From Paraburkholderia unamae (lineage in GTDB: Bacteria; Pseudomonadota; Gammaproteobacteria; Burkholderiales; Burkholderiaceae): a stretch of 64,000 nucleotides of DNA. Of the stretch, positions 8,522 to 18,585 are shown in pieces (within the stretch, counting starts at the first letter, position 1; each line of letters opens with the position of its first letter). Location: the NCBI RefSeq assembly GCF_003268775.1, contig NZ_QLSU01000019.1, positions 1 through 64,000 of the forward strand, read 5' to 3'. The notes under the pieces were generated by a model, which was given only the letters and a program-made list of their open reading frames with translations, ran no database searches and was not told the origin of the DNA. The translations under genes and the position numbers were made by a program.

Positions 8522-9739
8522 GTGAACACATCCACGGCACCCGCGCGGGTGCATTCCCGCAGCCTGCCCGTGCTGGCCTTGCTGGCGCTGGCGATGACGG
8601 GGTTCATCTGCATCATGACCGAAACGTTGCCTGCGGGCCTGTTGCCCCAGATCGGAAGCGGTCTGGGCATCTCGCCTTCACTCGCCGGTCAGATGGTGAC
8701 GGCTTACGCGCTGGGTTCGCTGGTTGCGGCAATACCATTGACGCTGGCCACGCGCGGCTGGCGCCGGCGTCGCGTGCTGCTGATGACGATCATCGGCTTT
8801 CTCGTGTTCAATTCGATCACGGCGCTGTCCTCGAACTACGCGCTGACCCTGGTCGCACGCTTCATGGCGGGCATGTCGGCGGGACTGGCCTGGAGCCTGC
8901 TTGCCGGGTACGCGCGGCGAATGGTGGCCGGGCATCAGCAGGGGCAGGCCATGGCGCTCGCCATGGTCGGCACGCCGATCGCGCTCTCGCTTGGTGTGCC
9001 GCTCGGCACCTGGCTGGGCACGTGGCTCGGCTGGCGTAGCGTGTTCTGGATCATGTCGGGGTTGACCGTAGTGCTGATCGTGTGGGTTCTCGCCAAGGTG
9101 CCCGATTTCCCGGGGCAGGCGACACACGAGCGCATGCCGTTGCGAAATGTGTTCTTCACGCGAGGCGTGCGACCCGTGCTCGCGACCGTCATTGCCTGGA
9201 TGCTCGCGCACAACATTCTCTACACCTATATCGCGCCGTTTGTCGCGCAGGCCGGGTTGCTGGAGAGTCTGGACGTGGTGCTGCTGACGTTCGGCCTGGC
9301 GGCACTGGCCGGCATCTGGGTTACGGGGCGTCTGGTCGATCGTCACCTGCGCAGTTCGGTGCTGGTGAGTCTCGCGACGTTCGGTCTCGTGTCGGTGTTG
9401 TTCGGCGCGTTCGCGACGGTTCCGCAGGTCGTCTATGCAGGCGTCGCGATCTGGGGGCTGACGTTCGGCGGCGCGGCGACGCTGCTGCAAACGGCGCTGG
9501 CCGACACGGCCGGCGAGGGGGCCGATGCCGCCCTGTCGATGAACGTCGTGGCCTGGAACGGCGCCATCGCCGGAGCGGGCGTACTGGGCGGGGTGCTGCT
9601 GAACAACTTTGGCGCGCGCTCATTTCCCTGGGCGCTGGTTTTGCTGTCGCTGGTGGCGCTCGCCATTGCCTGGCGTGCGCGCAGGCATGGTTTTGCGCCC
9701 GGTGCGCGCGCAGCGGCAGCGCCACACATCGGCCATTGA
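8522..9739 (+). CDS. MFS transporter (AraJ/drug efflux type)
   Basis: A 405-residue inner-membrane protein with about 12 hydrophobic segments. ETLPAGLLPQI in helix 1 is the signature of the AraJ/YdhP/SotB group of sugar and drug efflux permeases. AYALGSLVAAIP and GTWLGTWLGWRSVFW follow in the expected places. The GTG start at 8522 has AAAGGA upstream. The upstream TetR gene and AT-rich promoter region suggest drug- or metabolite-inducible efflux. The substrate is not predictable. Confidence 0.9.
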   Translation: MNTSTAPARVHSRSLPVLALLALAMTGFICIMTETLPAGLLPQIGSGLGISPSLAGQMVTAYALGSLVAAIPLTLATRGWRRRRVLLMTIIGFLVFNSITALSSNYALTLVARFMAGMSAGLAWSLLAGYARRMVAGHQQGQAMALAMVGTPIALSLGVPLGTWLGTWLGWRSVFWIMSGLTVVLIVWVLAKVPDFPGQATHERMPLRNVFFTRGVRPVLATVIAWMLAHNILYTYIAPFVAQAGLLESLDVVLLTFGLAALAGIWVTGRLVDRHLRSSVLVSLATFGLVSVLFGAFATVPQVVYAGVAIWGLTFGGAATLLQTALADTAGEGADAALSMNVVAWNGAIAGAGVLGGVLLNNFGARSFPWALVLLSLVALAIAWRARRHGFAPGARAAAAPHIGH

Positions 9740-9777
9740 GCGATAACAGCATTTTTCTTCACGATTGCTGTGGCATC

Positions 9778-11785
9778 CTAAAGATCTAACGTCACGCCGC
9801 TCGTCGCAGGATGCCCGATGCAAATCAGCGCTTGGTTCGCCTCGACTTCGAACTCCGGCTGCTCGTCATATTCCACGCTACCGGCTAGCACGCGCGCGGC
9901 GCACGTACCGCACGTTCCCGATCGGCAGTTGAACGGCGCGTCGATACCGCAGCGTTCAGCGGTGTCCAGCAACGAGCCCTGCTGCGGCTGCCAGCGCACC
10001 GTTTTGCCCGTGCGTGCAAATGTGACCGGTGCGCCGTTCGTCGGCTCTCTTGCAACCTTTTCGTCAACGGCCACTCGAGCCGGACCTCGCTTCAAGCTCG
10101 ACGGCCCGAACGCTTCGAAGCGAATACGTTCGTCCGCGATATTCAGTGCGCGCAGGCCGTCGTACAGATCGCGCATGAATGCTTCGGGGCCGCACAGATA
10201 GAAGTCGTAGTCGTCGAACGGCAGGGAGCGACGCAACGCATCGATATTCACGCGGCCCGCAAGCCTGTCGCCATCGGGCGAATCGTGCTGCGCGGCGCTA
10301 TCGTACAGGTGCACCGACACGTTCGCGTGCGCGTTCGATATCGCGCAGCGCTGCGGCGAACGGTCTTTCGTGCTCACCGCGCGTAGCATGAAACAGATGG
10401 ATGCGGCGTTCCGGTTCGAGCGCCTGCGCCGCGTCGAGCATCGCCAGCATCGGCGTGATGCCGATGCCCGCCGCAGCCAGCACGATCGCGCGCGGGCTGC
10501 GTGTATCGAGCTTGAAGGAGCCGCGCGGCGCCAGCGTGTCGATGAGCGAGCCAGTGCTTGCATGCTCGTGCAGCCAGCGCGACACGGCGCCGTCGCGTTT
10601 GACGCTGATCTTGTAGCGCGCCGGGTGTGCCGCGTCATGCGCCGCGGAGAGCGTATAGGTGCGCATGAGCGGCTTGTCCGATCCAGGCATCGTCACGCGC
10701 AGCGGAAGATACTGACCCGCTTCGAATGGCGCAAGCGGCCGGCCGTCCACCGGTTCGAAGTGGAACGAACGAATCGACGGAGATTCGTCGTGCACCCCGG
10801 CCACGCGCAGCGTACGCCATGCCGTTGAGGATTCCTTGAATTGCGGCGCATAGTCGACCGCCGACCAGCGCAACGGCAATGCGGCTCGCACGCGGCGCAC
10901 TTCGGTCAGCTCGAATCGCACCAGCCGCTGCGCCATTGGAAACTGCGCGACCTCCGGGCCGTCCCAGATCACCTCGGCGCGCATGGCCAGATACAGCAGA
11001 TCGCCGCGAGCAAAGTCGACGAACAGCAGTCCCGCTCGCGGATCGCGCAACAGGTTGCCGATCGTGTTGAAAAAATGGTTGCCGCTGAAGTCGGGCACGG
11101 TGAGCGTGCGCTCGTCATCGATCCGCACGAAGCCGGGCATGCCGCCGCGATGCGACACGTCGGCTCCGCCTGCGGCACCGGCTGTGTCGTCGAGATTGGC
11201 GGTCGCGATAAAGAATACATCGGCGCGGGCGATCAGCGCGCGATCGTCATCGGCCAGTGTATCGGCGCGCTCGACCGTGGCGTGTGTCACTGCATCGTCT
11301 ATGAACACCGGTTCGCGTCCGTTGATGTACTTCGCGCAGTTGCCGAAGCTCTGCTTCACCGCGAGCGTGACCACGTCGCCGTCGACCGTTTCGATCACGC
11401 CATTCACGCGGTTGCGCCGACGTGTGTGCGACTCGATGCCAAGACCGCCAATGCGCGCACCGGACGTCCAGTGTCCCGCGAGCGGATCGCCCGGCAGCGC
11501 GCCGCCATTGATGCGCAGCGTGCGGCTGTCGGGCGTCGACACGAATCCCGCCGTGTTCGCGCGCAGCGTCGCCCACGGCTGGCCGCTTGCGTCGACGCCG
11601 CCGAACACCATGAACGGCAGCATTGCAAAGAACGCCCGATGCTGGTCCGGCATGTAATCGCGAATGCCGCGCGAGCCGTTTTCAAGCGCGACGTCGGCTA
11701 CGCCCGCGCGCAATTGGGCCTCGCGCTCGCCGTCGTGAAACGGGCCGACTACGCGGTGCGGATTCGGTTCGGAGAGTGCGGTCAC
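9778..11785 (-). pseudogene. PNPOx-like/FAD reductase/2Fe-2S fusion oxidoreductase, frameshifted
   Basis: Two frames together encode one fusion. Residues 1-340 (from 11785) are a pyridoxamine-phosphate-oxidase-like FMN domain (PWATLRANTAGFV, FFNTIGNLLRDPRAGLLFVD). A ferredoxin-reductase-like FAD/NAD module follows (MRTYTLS, AAAGIGITPMLAML). After a shift near 10335-10345 the other frame supplies DYDFYLCGPEAFMRDLY and a C-terminal plant-type ferredoxin with CRSGTCGTC (CX4CX2C) and a fourth Cys in LICIG. Total length, 2008 bases, is one more than a multiple of three. The first frame stops at about 495 residues, so the ferredoxin is lost unless this is a sequence error in the GCGCACGCG run. It follows the GST gene by 33 bases, as an operon. 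Confidence 0.82.
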
Positions 11786-11818
11786 GATGGCTCCTCGTGG
11801 GCGGCCTGCACGTGCCGC

Positions 11819-12484
11819 TCAGGCGGCGAGCAGACCCGCTTTCGTGGCAGGCATGGCCACGAAGCCCGGCAGCGCGGCGACGCGCTCCAGCCACGCGCGC
11901 AAATGCGGATACGGCTCCAGCGACACGCCGCCCTCGGGCGCATGAGCGATGTAGGTGTGCGCGGCAATATCGGCGATCGTCACGTGATCGCCGGCGGCGA
12001 ACGGATTGTGCGCGAGTTCGGCGTCGAGCAGCGGCAGCAGCGTCTTCGCAATGTCCTGCGCGCGCGCCAGATCCAGGTCGCGCTTGAAGACGTGAACGAG
12101 ACGTGCGGCGCACGGGCCGAACGCGATCGGACCGGCCGCGAGCGACAGCCAGCGTTGCACGGTTGCCGCGCTGTACGGATCGTCCGGCAGCCACGACGCA
12201 TTGCCGTAACGCTTCGCCAGATAAACGAGAATCGCATTCGAGTCGAACAGCACCGTATCGCCATCGACGATGGTCGGGACCTGGCCGAACGGATTGAGCT
12301 TGAGATACGCAGGTTGACGATGCTCGCCCGCGGCGAGATCCACCGGTACGATTTCGAACGGCAGGCCGAGCATGGACAGGAACAACCGGACGCGGTGTCC
12401 GTGGCCGGAAAGCGGGGTGGTGTAGAGGCGAATCGGCGTGGTGGGTCGAACAGTGGGAGCAGAAGCGGGATTCAGAGCGGGCAT
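11819..12484 (-). CDS. Glutathione S-transferase family protein
   Basis: About 221 residues. A thioredoxin-like N-terminal domain (IRLYTTPLSGHGHRVRLFLSMLGLPF, with the NPFGQVPTIVDGD cis-Pro and DSNAILVYLA motifs) is followed by an alpha-helical C-terminal domain with HVTIADIAAHTYI (the usual [ST]xAD box). The start is taken at ATG 12484, which has GGAGA six bases upstream, rather than the ATG four codons earlier. It lies first in an operon with the flavin/ferredoxin fusion and is divergent from a LysR gene that probably controls it. Likely cytosolic, acting on an unknown electrophile. Confidence 0.92.
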   Translation of the reverse strand: MPALNPASAPTVRPTTPIRLYTTPLSGHGHRVRLFLSMLGLPFEIVPVDLAAGEHRQPAYLKLNPFGQVPTIVDGDTVLFDSNAILVYLAKRYGNASWLPDDPYSAATVQRWLSLAAGPIAFGPCAARLVHVFKRDLDLARAQDIAKTLLPLLDAELAHNPFAAGDHVTIADIAAHTYIAHAPEGGVSLEPYPHLRAWLERVAALPGFVAMPATKAGLLAA

Positions 12485-12609
12485 CGCATTCTCCATAACG
12501 AAAGCGCCGCAGGAGGAAGCGGCAGCGAACGCCCAGATTAGGCAATGACGGCACGCGCGAGAAGACTGCTAAGCTTGCAATCATTTTCTATCCAAAGTGG
12601 ACAATCGCG

Positions 12610-13554
12610 ATGGCCGATGTGCGCGACGTGAATCTGAACCGGCTGACGGTATTCGTCGCCGTGGTCGAGGCCGGCTCGCTCACGGCGGCGGCCGAGCGGC
12701 TCGGCATTGCCAAGACGATGGTGAGCGCGCATATGCAGCGGCTCGAACGCGAGGTTGGCGCGAGCCTGATCGCGCGCACCACGCGGCAGCTTTCCGTGAC
12801 TGACGCTGGCCGCGCGTTCTACGACGCCAGTTGCCGCATCTTGCAGATGACGGAAGAGGCGCTTTCGGCCGCATCGGGCGAGGCCTCGCCCGCGCGCGGC
12901 ACGCTGCGCGTGAGCGCGCCGGTCGACTACGGCGCGCAGATCGTTGCGCCCGCACTGGTCGATCTGCGCGCCACGTATCCGGAGCTCGACATCGAACTGA
13001 TCTGCGCCGATCACTACGTCGATCTGATTGGCGAGGGGATTGATCTGGCCGTGCGGCTCGGCAATCTGCGGGACTCGAACTATCGCACCGTGAAACTCGG
13101 CAGCTACGGGCGATGGCTGGTTGCGAGCCCCGCTTTCGTTGCGAGGCACGGCATGCCACGGTCGCTGAAGGCGCTCGCCGCCTTGCCGCATATCGCGATG
13201 ACCGTGCTGCGGCATCCCTCCACGCTGGAGTTGACGCGCTCCGGCTCGCGCCACGGGGCGGGCGTGCTCACCGACGACAAAGCCGTGCGCCGCGTGCGCT
13301 GCACGAACGCGCTAAGTATGAACACCGCGACCTCGGCCCGCGCAGCGGTGCTCGCGGGTGGCGGCTTTGCCTCGCTGACCGACTTCTCGATCCGTGCAGA
13401 CGTCGCGTCCGGCAACCTCGTCCGGCTCTTGCCCGAATGGTCTTGCGTGCCTTCCAGCGTGCAGGCCGTCTTTCCACCTACGAGCTACCCGTCGGGCAAG
13501 GTGCGCGCGGTCATCGAGGCGCTGAAAACGCGGATCGCGAAAAGCGCGGTGTGA
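12610..13554 (+). CDS. LysR-type transcriptional regulator
   Basis: A 314-residue LysR protein. The N-terminal helix-turn-helix is in LTVFVAVVEAGSLTAAAERL and LGIAKTMVSAHMQRLEREVG. The effector domain begins with GTLRVSAPVDYGAQIVAPAL, and ICADHYVDLIGEGIDLAVRLG marks the CrgA/AaeR-like subgroup common in Burkholderiales. The start has only a weak ribosome-binding site. Divergent from the GST operon over 125 bases, making GST and the fusion oxidoreductase the likely targets. Confidence 0.92.
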   Translation: MADVRDVNLNRLTVFVAVVEAGSLTAAAERLGIAKTMVSAHMQRLEREVGASLIARTTRQLSVTDAGRAFYDASCRILQMTEEALSAASGEASPARGTLRVSAPVDYGAQIVAPALVDLRATYPELDIELICADHYVDLIGEGIDLAVRLGNLRDSNYRTVKLGSYGRWLVASPAFVARHGMPRSLKALAALPHIAMTVLRHPSTLELTRSGSRHGAGVLTDDKAVRRVRCTNALSMNTATSARAAVLAGGGFASLTDFSIRADVASGNLVRLLPEWSCVPSSVQAVFPPTSYPSGKVRAVIEALKTRIAKSAV

Positions 13555-13641
13555 ACACACCTGCGTCTGCGCATAAATTTCGTCATCCTTAAGGTTGTAT
13601 AAAAGCGCGAACCGATTTGCGCTTCGTGGACTGAACGTGCT

Positions 13642-14436
13642 TCAGCTCGCGTTTTTGTCCTCGATCGCGGCGACAAATCGCGCAATGATCCGCGCCAGCT
13701 CGCCCGGCGCCTCCAGCGGTGACAAATGCCCCGTGCCGGGAAGGATGTGCATCTGCGCATGCGGGATTCGCGGCAGTAACGCTGCCTGAAGTGTTGAAAT
13801 GCGGTCCACCTGATCATGCTCGCCGCAAACCACGATCGTCGGCACGCCGATCGACGTCACCGCTGCGCCGATGTCTTCGAGCATGGCCACGTTCGGCCAC
13901 GCGGCCTTCGCCTCTGGCGCGGCCTTGAGGCTGTCCTCGATCACCTGTTCGCGCAGGGCGGCGTCGAGCGGGCGGGCGCTCAGAACATGATCGATCACGA
14001 ACTCCACCGATTCGCGCGATTGGTACGCGCCGGCCAAGGTCGCGCGCTGCTCGTCGGTGAGCACGGCGGGCGTGGGAGGCGCGGGCGCAACGAGCACGAG
14101 CCCTTCGAGTCCGCCGGGCCTGCGCGAAGCGATGCATTGCGCGACTTTGCCGCCCATCGAATGGCCGACAAGGACGTAGCGCTCGAGACCCAACGCCTCG
14201 ATCACGCCCTCAGCGTCCGCCGCGAGATCCGCGATGCCGTAGCCGTCGGCCGGTGCAGCGGAGTCGCCCCAGCCGCGATGATCGGTGGCGACGATTCGAT
14301 ATCGGTCGGGCAATGCAGCGGCCACACCATCCCAGGTGCGTGACGAGCCGCCGTAGTAGTGCAGGAACACCAGCGCCAACGCGCCGCTGCCCTGGTCCTT
14401 GACGTGAATCCGCGTGCCATTCGTTTCGATTTCCAT
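13642..14436 (-). CDS. Alpha/beta-fold hydrolase
   Basis: A 264-residue hydrolase. The nucleophile elbow VGHSMGGKVAQ holds the catalytic Ser, IVVCGEHDQVD the acid region and PGTGHLSPLEAP the catalytic His. The N-terminal HYYGGSSRTW replaces the usual HGxP oxyanion segment, as in several esterases of this class. The substrate is unknown. Divergent from a LysR gene. Confidence 0.9.
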   Translation of the reverse strand: MEIETNGTRIHVKDQGSGALALVFLHYYGGSSRTWDGVAAALPDRYRIVATDHRGWGDSAAPADGYGIADLAADAEGVIEALGLERYVLVGHSMGGKVAQCIASRRPGGLEGLVLVAPAPPTPAVLTDEQRATLAGAYQSRESVEFVIDHVLSARPLDAALREQVIEDSLKAAPEAKAAWPNVAMLEDIGAAVTSIGVPTIVVCGEHDQVDRISTLQAALLPRIPHAQMHILPGTGHLSPLEAPGELARIIARFVAAIEDKNAS

Positions 14437-14518
14437 TTTTCGGGCTTTCTCCGTGAGGTGGTTTCCCGATAATAGAATCGAGTGCGTCGTTTGATAATTG
14501 CCGGCCGGGTGTCGTCAG

Positions 14519-14537
14519 TCGATAATGAGGCTATCGA
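14519..14537. promoter_or_regulatory. Palindrome TCGATA-N7-TATCGA
   Basis: A perfect 6-7-6 inverted repeat immediately before the ribosome-binding site of the LysR gene at 14549, in the gap shared with the divergent hydrolase. It is a candidate autoregulatory operator, inferred from symmetry and place only. Confidence 0.4.
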
Positions 14538-14548
14538 ATGGAGGGCGC

Positions 14549-15466
14549 ATGGACCGACTGACTAGCCTCGGCGTATTCGTCGCCGCTGTGGAGGAGGGCA
14601 GCTTTGCCGCGGCGGCGCGGCGCTTCGGGCTCTCGCCGGCGATGGCCGGCAAGCACGTGAGCGCAATCGAGGTTGAACTGAACGCGCGGCTTTTACAGCG
14701 GACCACGCGGCGCCTGAGCCTGACCGATATCGGCCGCACTTACTACGAGCGCAGCAAGCGAATTCTCGAAGCGTTCGACGAAGCGAATCGCGAAGCGAGC
14801 GATGCGCAAGGCACGGTGCGCGGCGTGCTGCGCGTGGCCGCGCCGGTGACGTTCGGCGCGCTCCATCTGGGCGGGGCCGTCGCACGCTTTCTGGAGGCGC
14901 ACCCGCACGTGAGCGTCGAAGCGCAGCTCGAAGACCGGTACATCGACCTCATCAGCGCGCGCGTAGACGTTGCGATCCGGATCGGACGGCAGCAGGACGC
15001 CGGACTCGTCACGCGGCGCCTCGCGGCCTGCCGGATGGTCGTGTGCGCGTCGCCTGCGTATCTGGCGCGTCATGGCACGCCGCGCAAGCCCGACGAATTA
15101 CGGCGCGCGCAGCGCCTTGCCTTCAGCGAGGCCGTGTCTTCCGACGACTGGACCTTGTTCGACAGCGCAAACCGCGCGCACGTCATCGACGGACCTTGCC
15201 GCATGGCCGCCAACAATACGCAGATGCTGCTTGCCGCTGCGCTTGCCGGCGCCGGTGTCGCTTACGGTCCGACCTTCGTGTTCGCGCAGCCCATCCGGCG
15301 CGGCGAACTGGTGGCGCTGCTGCCCGGCTACCGCGCGGCCGATCTGGAGATCCAGGCGGTTTATCCGAGCGCGCGGCGCATACCGCTCAAAGTGCGCCGC
15401 TTCGTCGATCACCTCGCCGCATCGTTCGGTGACGAACCGCCCTGGGACCGCGACGATATCCACTAG
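14549..15466 (+). CDS. LysR-type transcriptional regulator
   Basis: About 305 residues. The helix-turn-helix lies in LGVFVAAVEEGSFAAAARRF and GLSPAMAGKHVSAIEVELNA. The effector domain has LRVAAPVTFGALHLGGAVAR and LEDRYIDLISARVDVAIRIG, the same CrgA-like subgroup as the regulator at 12610. ATG 14549 is chosen because GGAGGG lies five bases upstream; the frame continues 17 codons further without such a site. Its likely targets are the divergent hydrolase gene and itself. Confidence 0.92.
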   Translation: MDRLTSLGVFVAAVEEGSFAAAARRFGLSPAMAGKHVSAIEVELNARLLQRTTRRLSLTDIGRTYYERSKRILEAFDEANREASDAQGTVRGVLRVAAPVTFGALHLGGAVARFLEAHPHVSVEAQLEDRYIDLISARVDVAIRIGRQQDAGLVTRRLAACRMVVCASPAYLARHGTPRKPDELRRAQRLAFSEAVSSDDWTLFDSANRAHVIDGPCRMAANNTQMLLAAALAGAGVAYGPTFVFAQPIRRGELVALLPGYRAADLEIQAVYPSARRIPLKVRRFVDHLAASFGDEPPWDRDDIH

Positions 15467-15482
15467 AACGAGGTTCCTCGCA

Positions 15483-16259
15483 TCAGATATGAATGCCTCC
15501 AGCGACCTCGATGCGCTGGGCGTTGACCCACCCGAACTCGTTCGATAGCAGCGCGGCGATAACGGGCCCCACGTCTTGCGGAAGGCCTGCGCGACCCAGC
15601 GCCGTGTGGTCCGCGACCGCCTGGTTGACCTGCGGATTGTCGCGCACGATGCCGCCGCTGAAATCGGTGGCGATCGCGCCGGGGGCGACGACATTCACGG
15701 CGATGCGGCGGGGCCCCAATTCGAGCGCCATATAGCGCGTGAGCGCTTCGACGGCGGCTTTCATGGGCCCATAGACAGCCCGGTTGGGAAAAGCGAATCG
15801 GGCCAGCCCGGACGACACGTTGACGATCCGCCCCCCGTCGTTGATCAGGGGAAGCAGTTTCTGCGTGAGCAAGAAGACGCCTTTGAAATGGACGGCGAAC
15901 TGCTCGTCGAGTTCGGCTTCCGTCCCCGCGGCAAAGCTCGCGGTGGACGCAGTCCCCGCATTGTTGACTAGATAATCGAAACGCTCGGCGCCCATCGTGC
16001 CGAGCGTTTCGCGCACACGTGCGACAAAATCGTCGAAGCGAGCGGCCACACCGGTATCGAGTTGAAGCGCGACGCCGGGCGCGCCGGCCTCCGTGGTCAG
16101 TGCGACGACCGCCTGCGCCTGCTCCTCGTTCGATTGGTACGTGAAGATCGAGCGCACGCCGCGCGCCGCCAGGCGCAATACGGTGTCGCGACCGATCCCG
16201 CGGCTGCCGCCCGTGACAATCGCAATCTTGTGGGGAACGTCCTGAATGGTTTGTGCCAT
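15483..16259 (-). CDS. SDR-family oxidoreductase
   Basis: A 258-residue short-chain dehydrogenase. TGGSRGIG is the nucleotide-binding motif, NNAG is present in YLVNNAGT, the catalytic Ser lies in IVNVSSG and YGPMK gives YxxxK. The C-terminus EVAGGIHI is typical of classical SDRs. Likely NADPH-dependent, given the SRG pattern. The end lies 16 bases from the convergent LysR gene. AGAGGT precedes the ATG. The divergent AraC gene at 16421 is the likely regulator. Confidence 0.93.
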   Translation of the reverse strand: MAQTIQDVPHKIAIVTGGSRGIGRDTVLRLAARGVRSIFTYQSNEEQAQAVVALTTEAGAPGVALQLDTGVAARFDDFVARVRETLGTMGAERFDYLVNNAGTASTASFAAGTEAELDEQFAVHFKGVFLLTQKLLPLINDGGRIVNVSSGLARFAFPNRAVYGPMKAAVEALTRYMALELGPRRIAVNVVAPGAIATDFSGGIVRDNPQVNQAVADHTALGRAGLPQDVGPVIAALLSNEFGWVNAQRIEVAGGIHI

Positions 16260-16420
16260 GCTTGACCTCTAACGAAAAGAATGTGAAGCGATTTTATGGA
16301 CATGAGGGCCGCGAGTTGAATGCCGAAAATCGCCTGTTTTTTGCCTGATTGTGCTCCGGCGGGCGTATGCTTGATTGACCCGCCCGATTCAACCCATCTC
16401 ATCTGAAACCTTCCCAACCT

Positions 16421-17317
16421 ATGTCGGACCCGCTCGCCCAAGCGATTCTGCGTTACACGCAACGTCAGCCCACGCTCAGTCCTTACCAAACCGCGATCGA
16501 CGGCGTCTACATTCTGCGGTCCGACAATCCCACGCCACCGACGTACAGACTGGCGAGCCCGGCCATTTGCGTCGTCGCCCAAGGTGCGAAATGGGCGACG
16601 TTCGGGGCAGACAGGCTCGAATATCGCGCGGGTCAAGCGCTCGTCGTCGGCGTGGAGGCGCCTTCGCTCGGGCGTGTTTTCGAAGCGCGACCCGACGCAC
16701 CGTGTCTCGTGCTGATCGTCGAACTCGACCTGGCGATGCTGCGCAGTGTGGTCGAGCAGATGGCCCATTCGCCTAAGGCCGCTTCGGAAAGCGTCCGAGG
16801 CGTGCTCGTGACGGATTTTGGCGGCCCGCTCGCGGACTGCGCGTTGCGGCTCGTCCGTCTGCTCGACACGCCCGACGCTATCCCGACCGTGGCACCGCTG
16901 GTGATCCGCGAGATGGGCTACTGGTTGCTCGCCGGGCCTCATGGCGGGGACGTGGCGCGTTTCGCCCTCGCGGACAGTCCTTCCCAGCGCGTCATGAACG
17001 CGATCCGCGCGTTGCGCGAGCGCTATGCCGCGCCTGTTCACGTTGACGAACTCGCCGGCGTGGCGCAATTGAGTCGCTCGGCGTTTCATCGACAGTTCAA
17101 GGCGCTGACTTCGCTGACTCCCGTGCAGTACCAGAAGCAGCTTCGGCTGCTCGAAGCGCGCCGATTGATGATGTCGCAATCGATGGCGGTCGAAGCGGCA
17201 GCATTCGCAGTGGGATATGAAAGTGCATCGCAATTCAGTCGCGAATACGCGCGCATGTTCGGTGCGCCGCCCAAACGCGATGCGAAGCAGATGAAGACGA
17301 TGCTTGAGGCGGGGTGA
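16421..17317 (+). CDS. AraC-family transcriptional regulator
   Basis: A 298-residue regulator with an N-terminal AraC_N-type domain (PTYRLASPAICVVAQGAKWA) and a C-terminal double helix-turn-helix (VHVDELAGVAQLSRSAFHRQ, then AAAFAVGYESASQFSREYARM). This type is often next to a short-chain dehydrogenase or oxidoreductase gene that it regulates, and here an SDR gene is divergent 161 bases away. The effector is unknown. Confidence 0.92.
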   Translation: MSDPLAQAILRYTQRQPTLSPYQTAIDGVYILRSDNPTPPTYRLASPAICVVAQGAKWATFGADRLEYRAGQALVVGVEAPSLGRVFEARPDAPCLVLIVELDLAMLRSVVEQMAHSPKAASESVRGVLVTDFGGPLADCALRLVRLLDTPDAIPTVAPLVIREMGYWLLAGPHGGDVARFALADSPSQRVMNAIRALRERYAAPVHVDELAGVAQLSRSAFHRQFKALTSLTPVQYQKQLRLLEARRLMMSQSMAVEAAAFAVGYESASQFSREYARMFGAPPKRDAKQMKTMLEAG

Positions 17318-17337
17318 GCTTGGGGTGCAAATCAGCC

Positions 17338-18543
17338 TCAGAACCGATGCCGCATCGCCACGCGCACGACCACCTGATTGGCGGTCGTCGACACCCCCGC
17401 CGCGCCGAGCACATAGGCATGGTCGAGCAGGCTGCCGGTCTGGTCGCCGCCGACATGCTGGAACACGCTCTGGAAATAGACGTCGGTGCGTTTCGAAAGA
17501 AAATAGTCGGCCATCACGCCTGCGGTAACGACCTTGGGCTTCTGGGTGCCCGTGGACGCCTCGTAGTCCATCAGCGTGTAGGTCAGGCTCGCGCCTAGCG
17601 AAAAGCCAGGCGTGAACTGATAACTGCCGTTGAGCTCGAAGTTCTGGTAATTCAGCGCATTCAACGTTTCGCCTGGCGGGCTGATTGGCAGGAGATTGCC
17701 AGATTGATCGAATAGCCAGCCCGAATAAACAGGGTGCTGAACGCGCGTATAGGTGTACACGAATCCGAGTGTCGCGTGGCCTAGCTGATAATTGATGCCC
17801 GCGCCCGCAATGCGCACGAGGTCCGCTCCGAAGCTGGCATCCGCCGGGGGCGTCGTACCGTTCACGCCTTCGCCGGGCTGGTTGGCCTGCAAATACCCGG
17901 CGGCAATCAGCAATGGACCGTGGTTGTACTGTGCGCCGAAGCTGTACTGCCTGTTATACAGGAAGCTCGTATCGTTGCTGAAGCTATAGGTCGCGCTGAA
18001 CTGGAAGCCGCCGAAATCCGGGCTCATGTACTTCGCGGCGTTGTTGATGTGAAACGACGAGTTGGTATTGTCGGCGTCGAGCGGATGCGCAAAGAGCGTG
18101 CCGCCCCAATTGCCTGCCGCTGTCGTCAGCGAAAGAAAGTCGACGATGGAGTCGTACTGGCGGCCGAGCGTGAGCGCGCCGTACCGGTCATTCGCGAGGC
18201 CGACGAAATAGCGGCCCGGCACCCGTGCTCCGTTGTTCACGGAAAACGCCGTTTTAAGCGTGAAGGTGGCCTTCGTGCCACCGCCCAGGTCCTCGACGCC
18301 GCTCAGCGTGAAAATGCTGCTTTGCACGTCGCCGCTTTGCATTTGCCACGCCGGATTGCCGAATGCGTTGTTCGTGTAGTTCAACCCTTCGTCGATGACC
18401 CCGGCGAGGGTGACGCGGCTTTGCGACCAGGCGGGGGAAGACATCGCCATGGACAGCAGTGGAACTGCCATCGCAACGAAAGATCTCCCGATCCTCACTC
18501 CATTCACATGAGGACTGCTAACGTTATTGTTCGACTTTTTCAT
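17338..18543 (-). CDS. Gram-negative porin
   Basis: A 401-residue outer-membrane trimeric porin of the Burkholderiales OmpC/Porin_4 family. The signal peptide ends at PAWSQ. The mature part opens with SRVTLAGVIDEGLNYTNNA, continues with GVEDLGGGTKATFTLKTAF and GRQYDSIVDFLS, and ends in the terminal aromatic VAMRHRF needed for BAM recognition. It is the last gene of the M20-S9-binding-protein operon, 42 bases after the binding protein, so it may let the same substrates through the outer membrane. Confidence 0.93.
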   Translation of the reverse strand: MKKSNNNVSSPHVNGVRIGRSFVAMAVPLLSMAMSSPAWSQSRVTLAGVIDEGLNYTNNAFGNPAWQMQSGDVQSSIFTLSGVEDLGGGTKATFTLKTAFSVNNGARVPGRYFVGLANDRYGALTLGRQYDSIVDFLSLTTAAGNWGGTLFAHPLDADNTNSSFHINNAAKYMSPDFGGFQFSATYSFSNDTSFLYNRQYSFGAQYNHGPLLIAAGYLQANQPGEGVNGTTPPADASFGADLVRIAGAGINYQLGHATLGFVYTYTRVQHPVYSGWLFDQSGNLLPISPPGETLNALNYQNFELNGSYQFTPGFSLGASLTYTLMDYEASTGTQKPKVVTAGVMADYFLSKRTDVYFQSVFQHVGGDQTGSLLDHAYVLGAAGVSTTANQVVVRVAMRHRF

Positions 18544-18585
18544 GATCGTTATCGTGGGTTCCCGCGCGTGCCCGGCGGGATCAAA

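Noticed and set aside
10841..12541. 566-codon plus-strand open frame
   Set aside because: Antisense of the oxidoreductase fusion and GST genes; no ribosome-binding site or family motifs.
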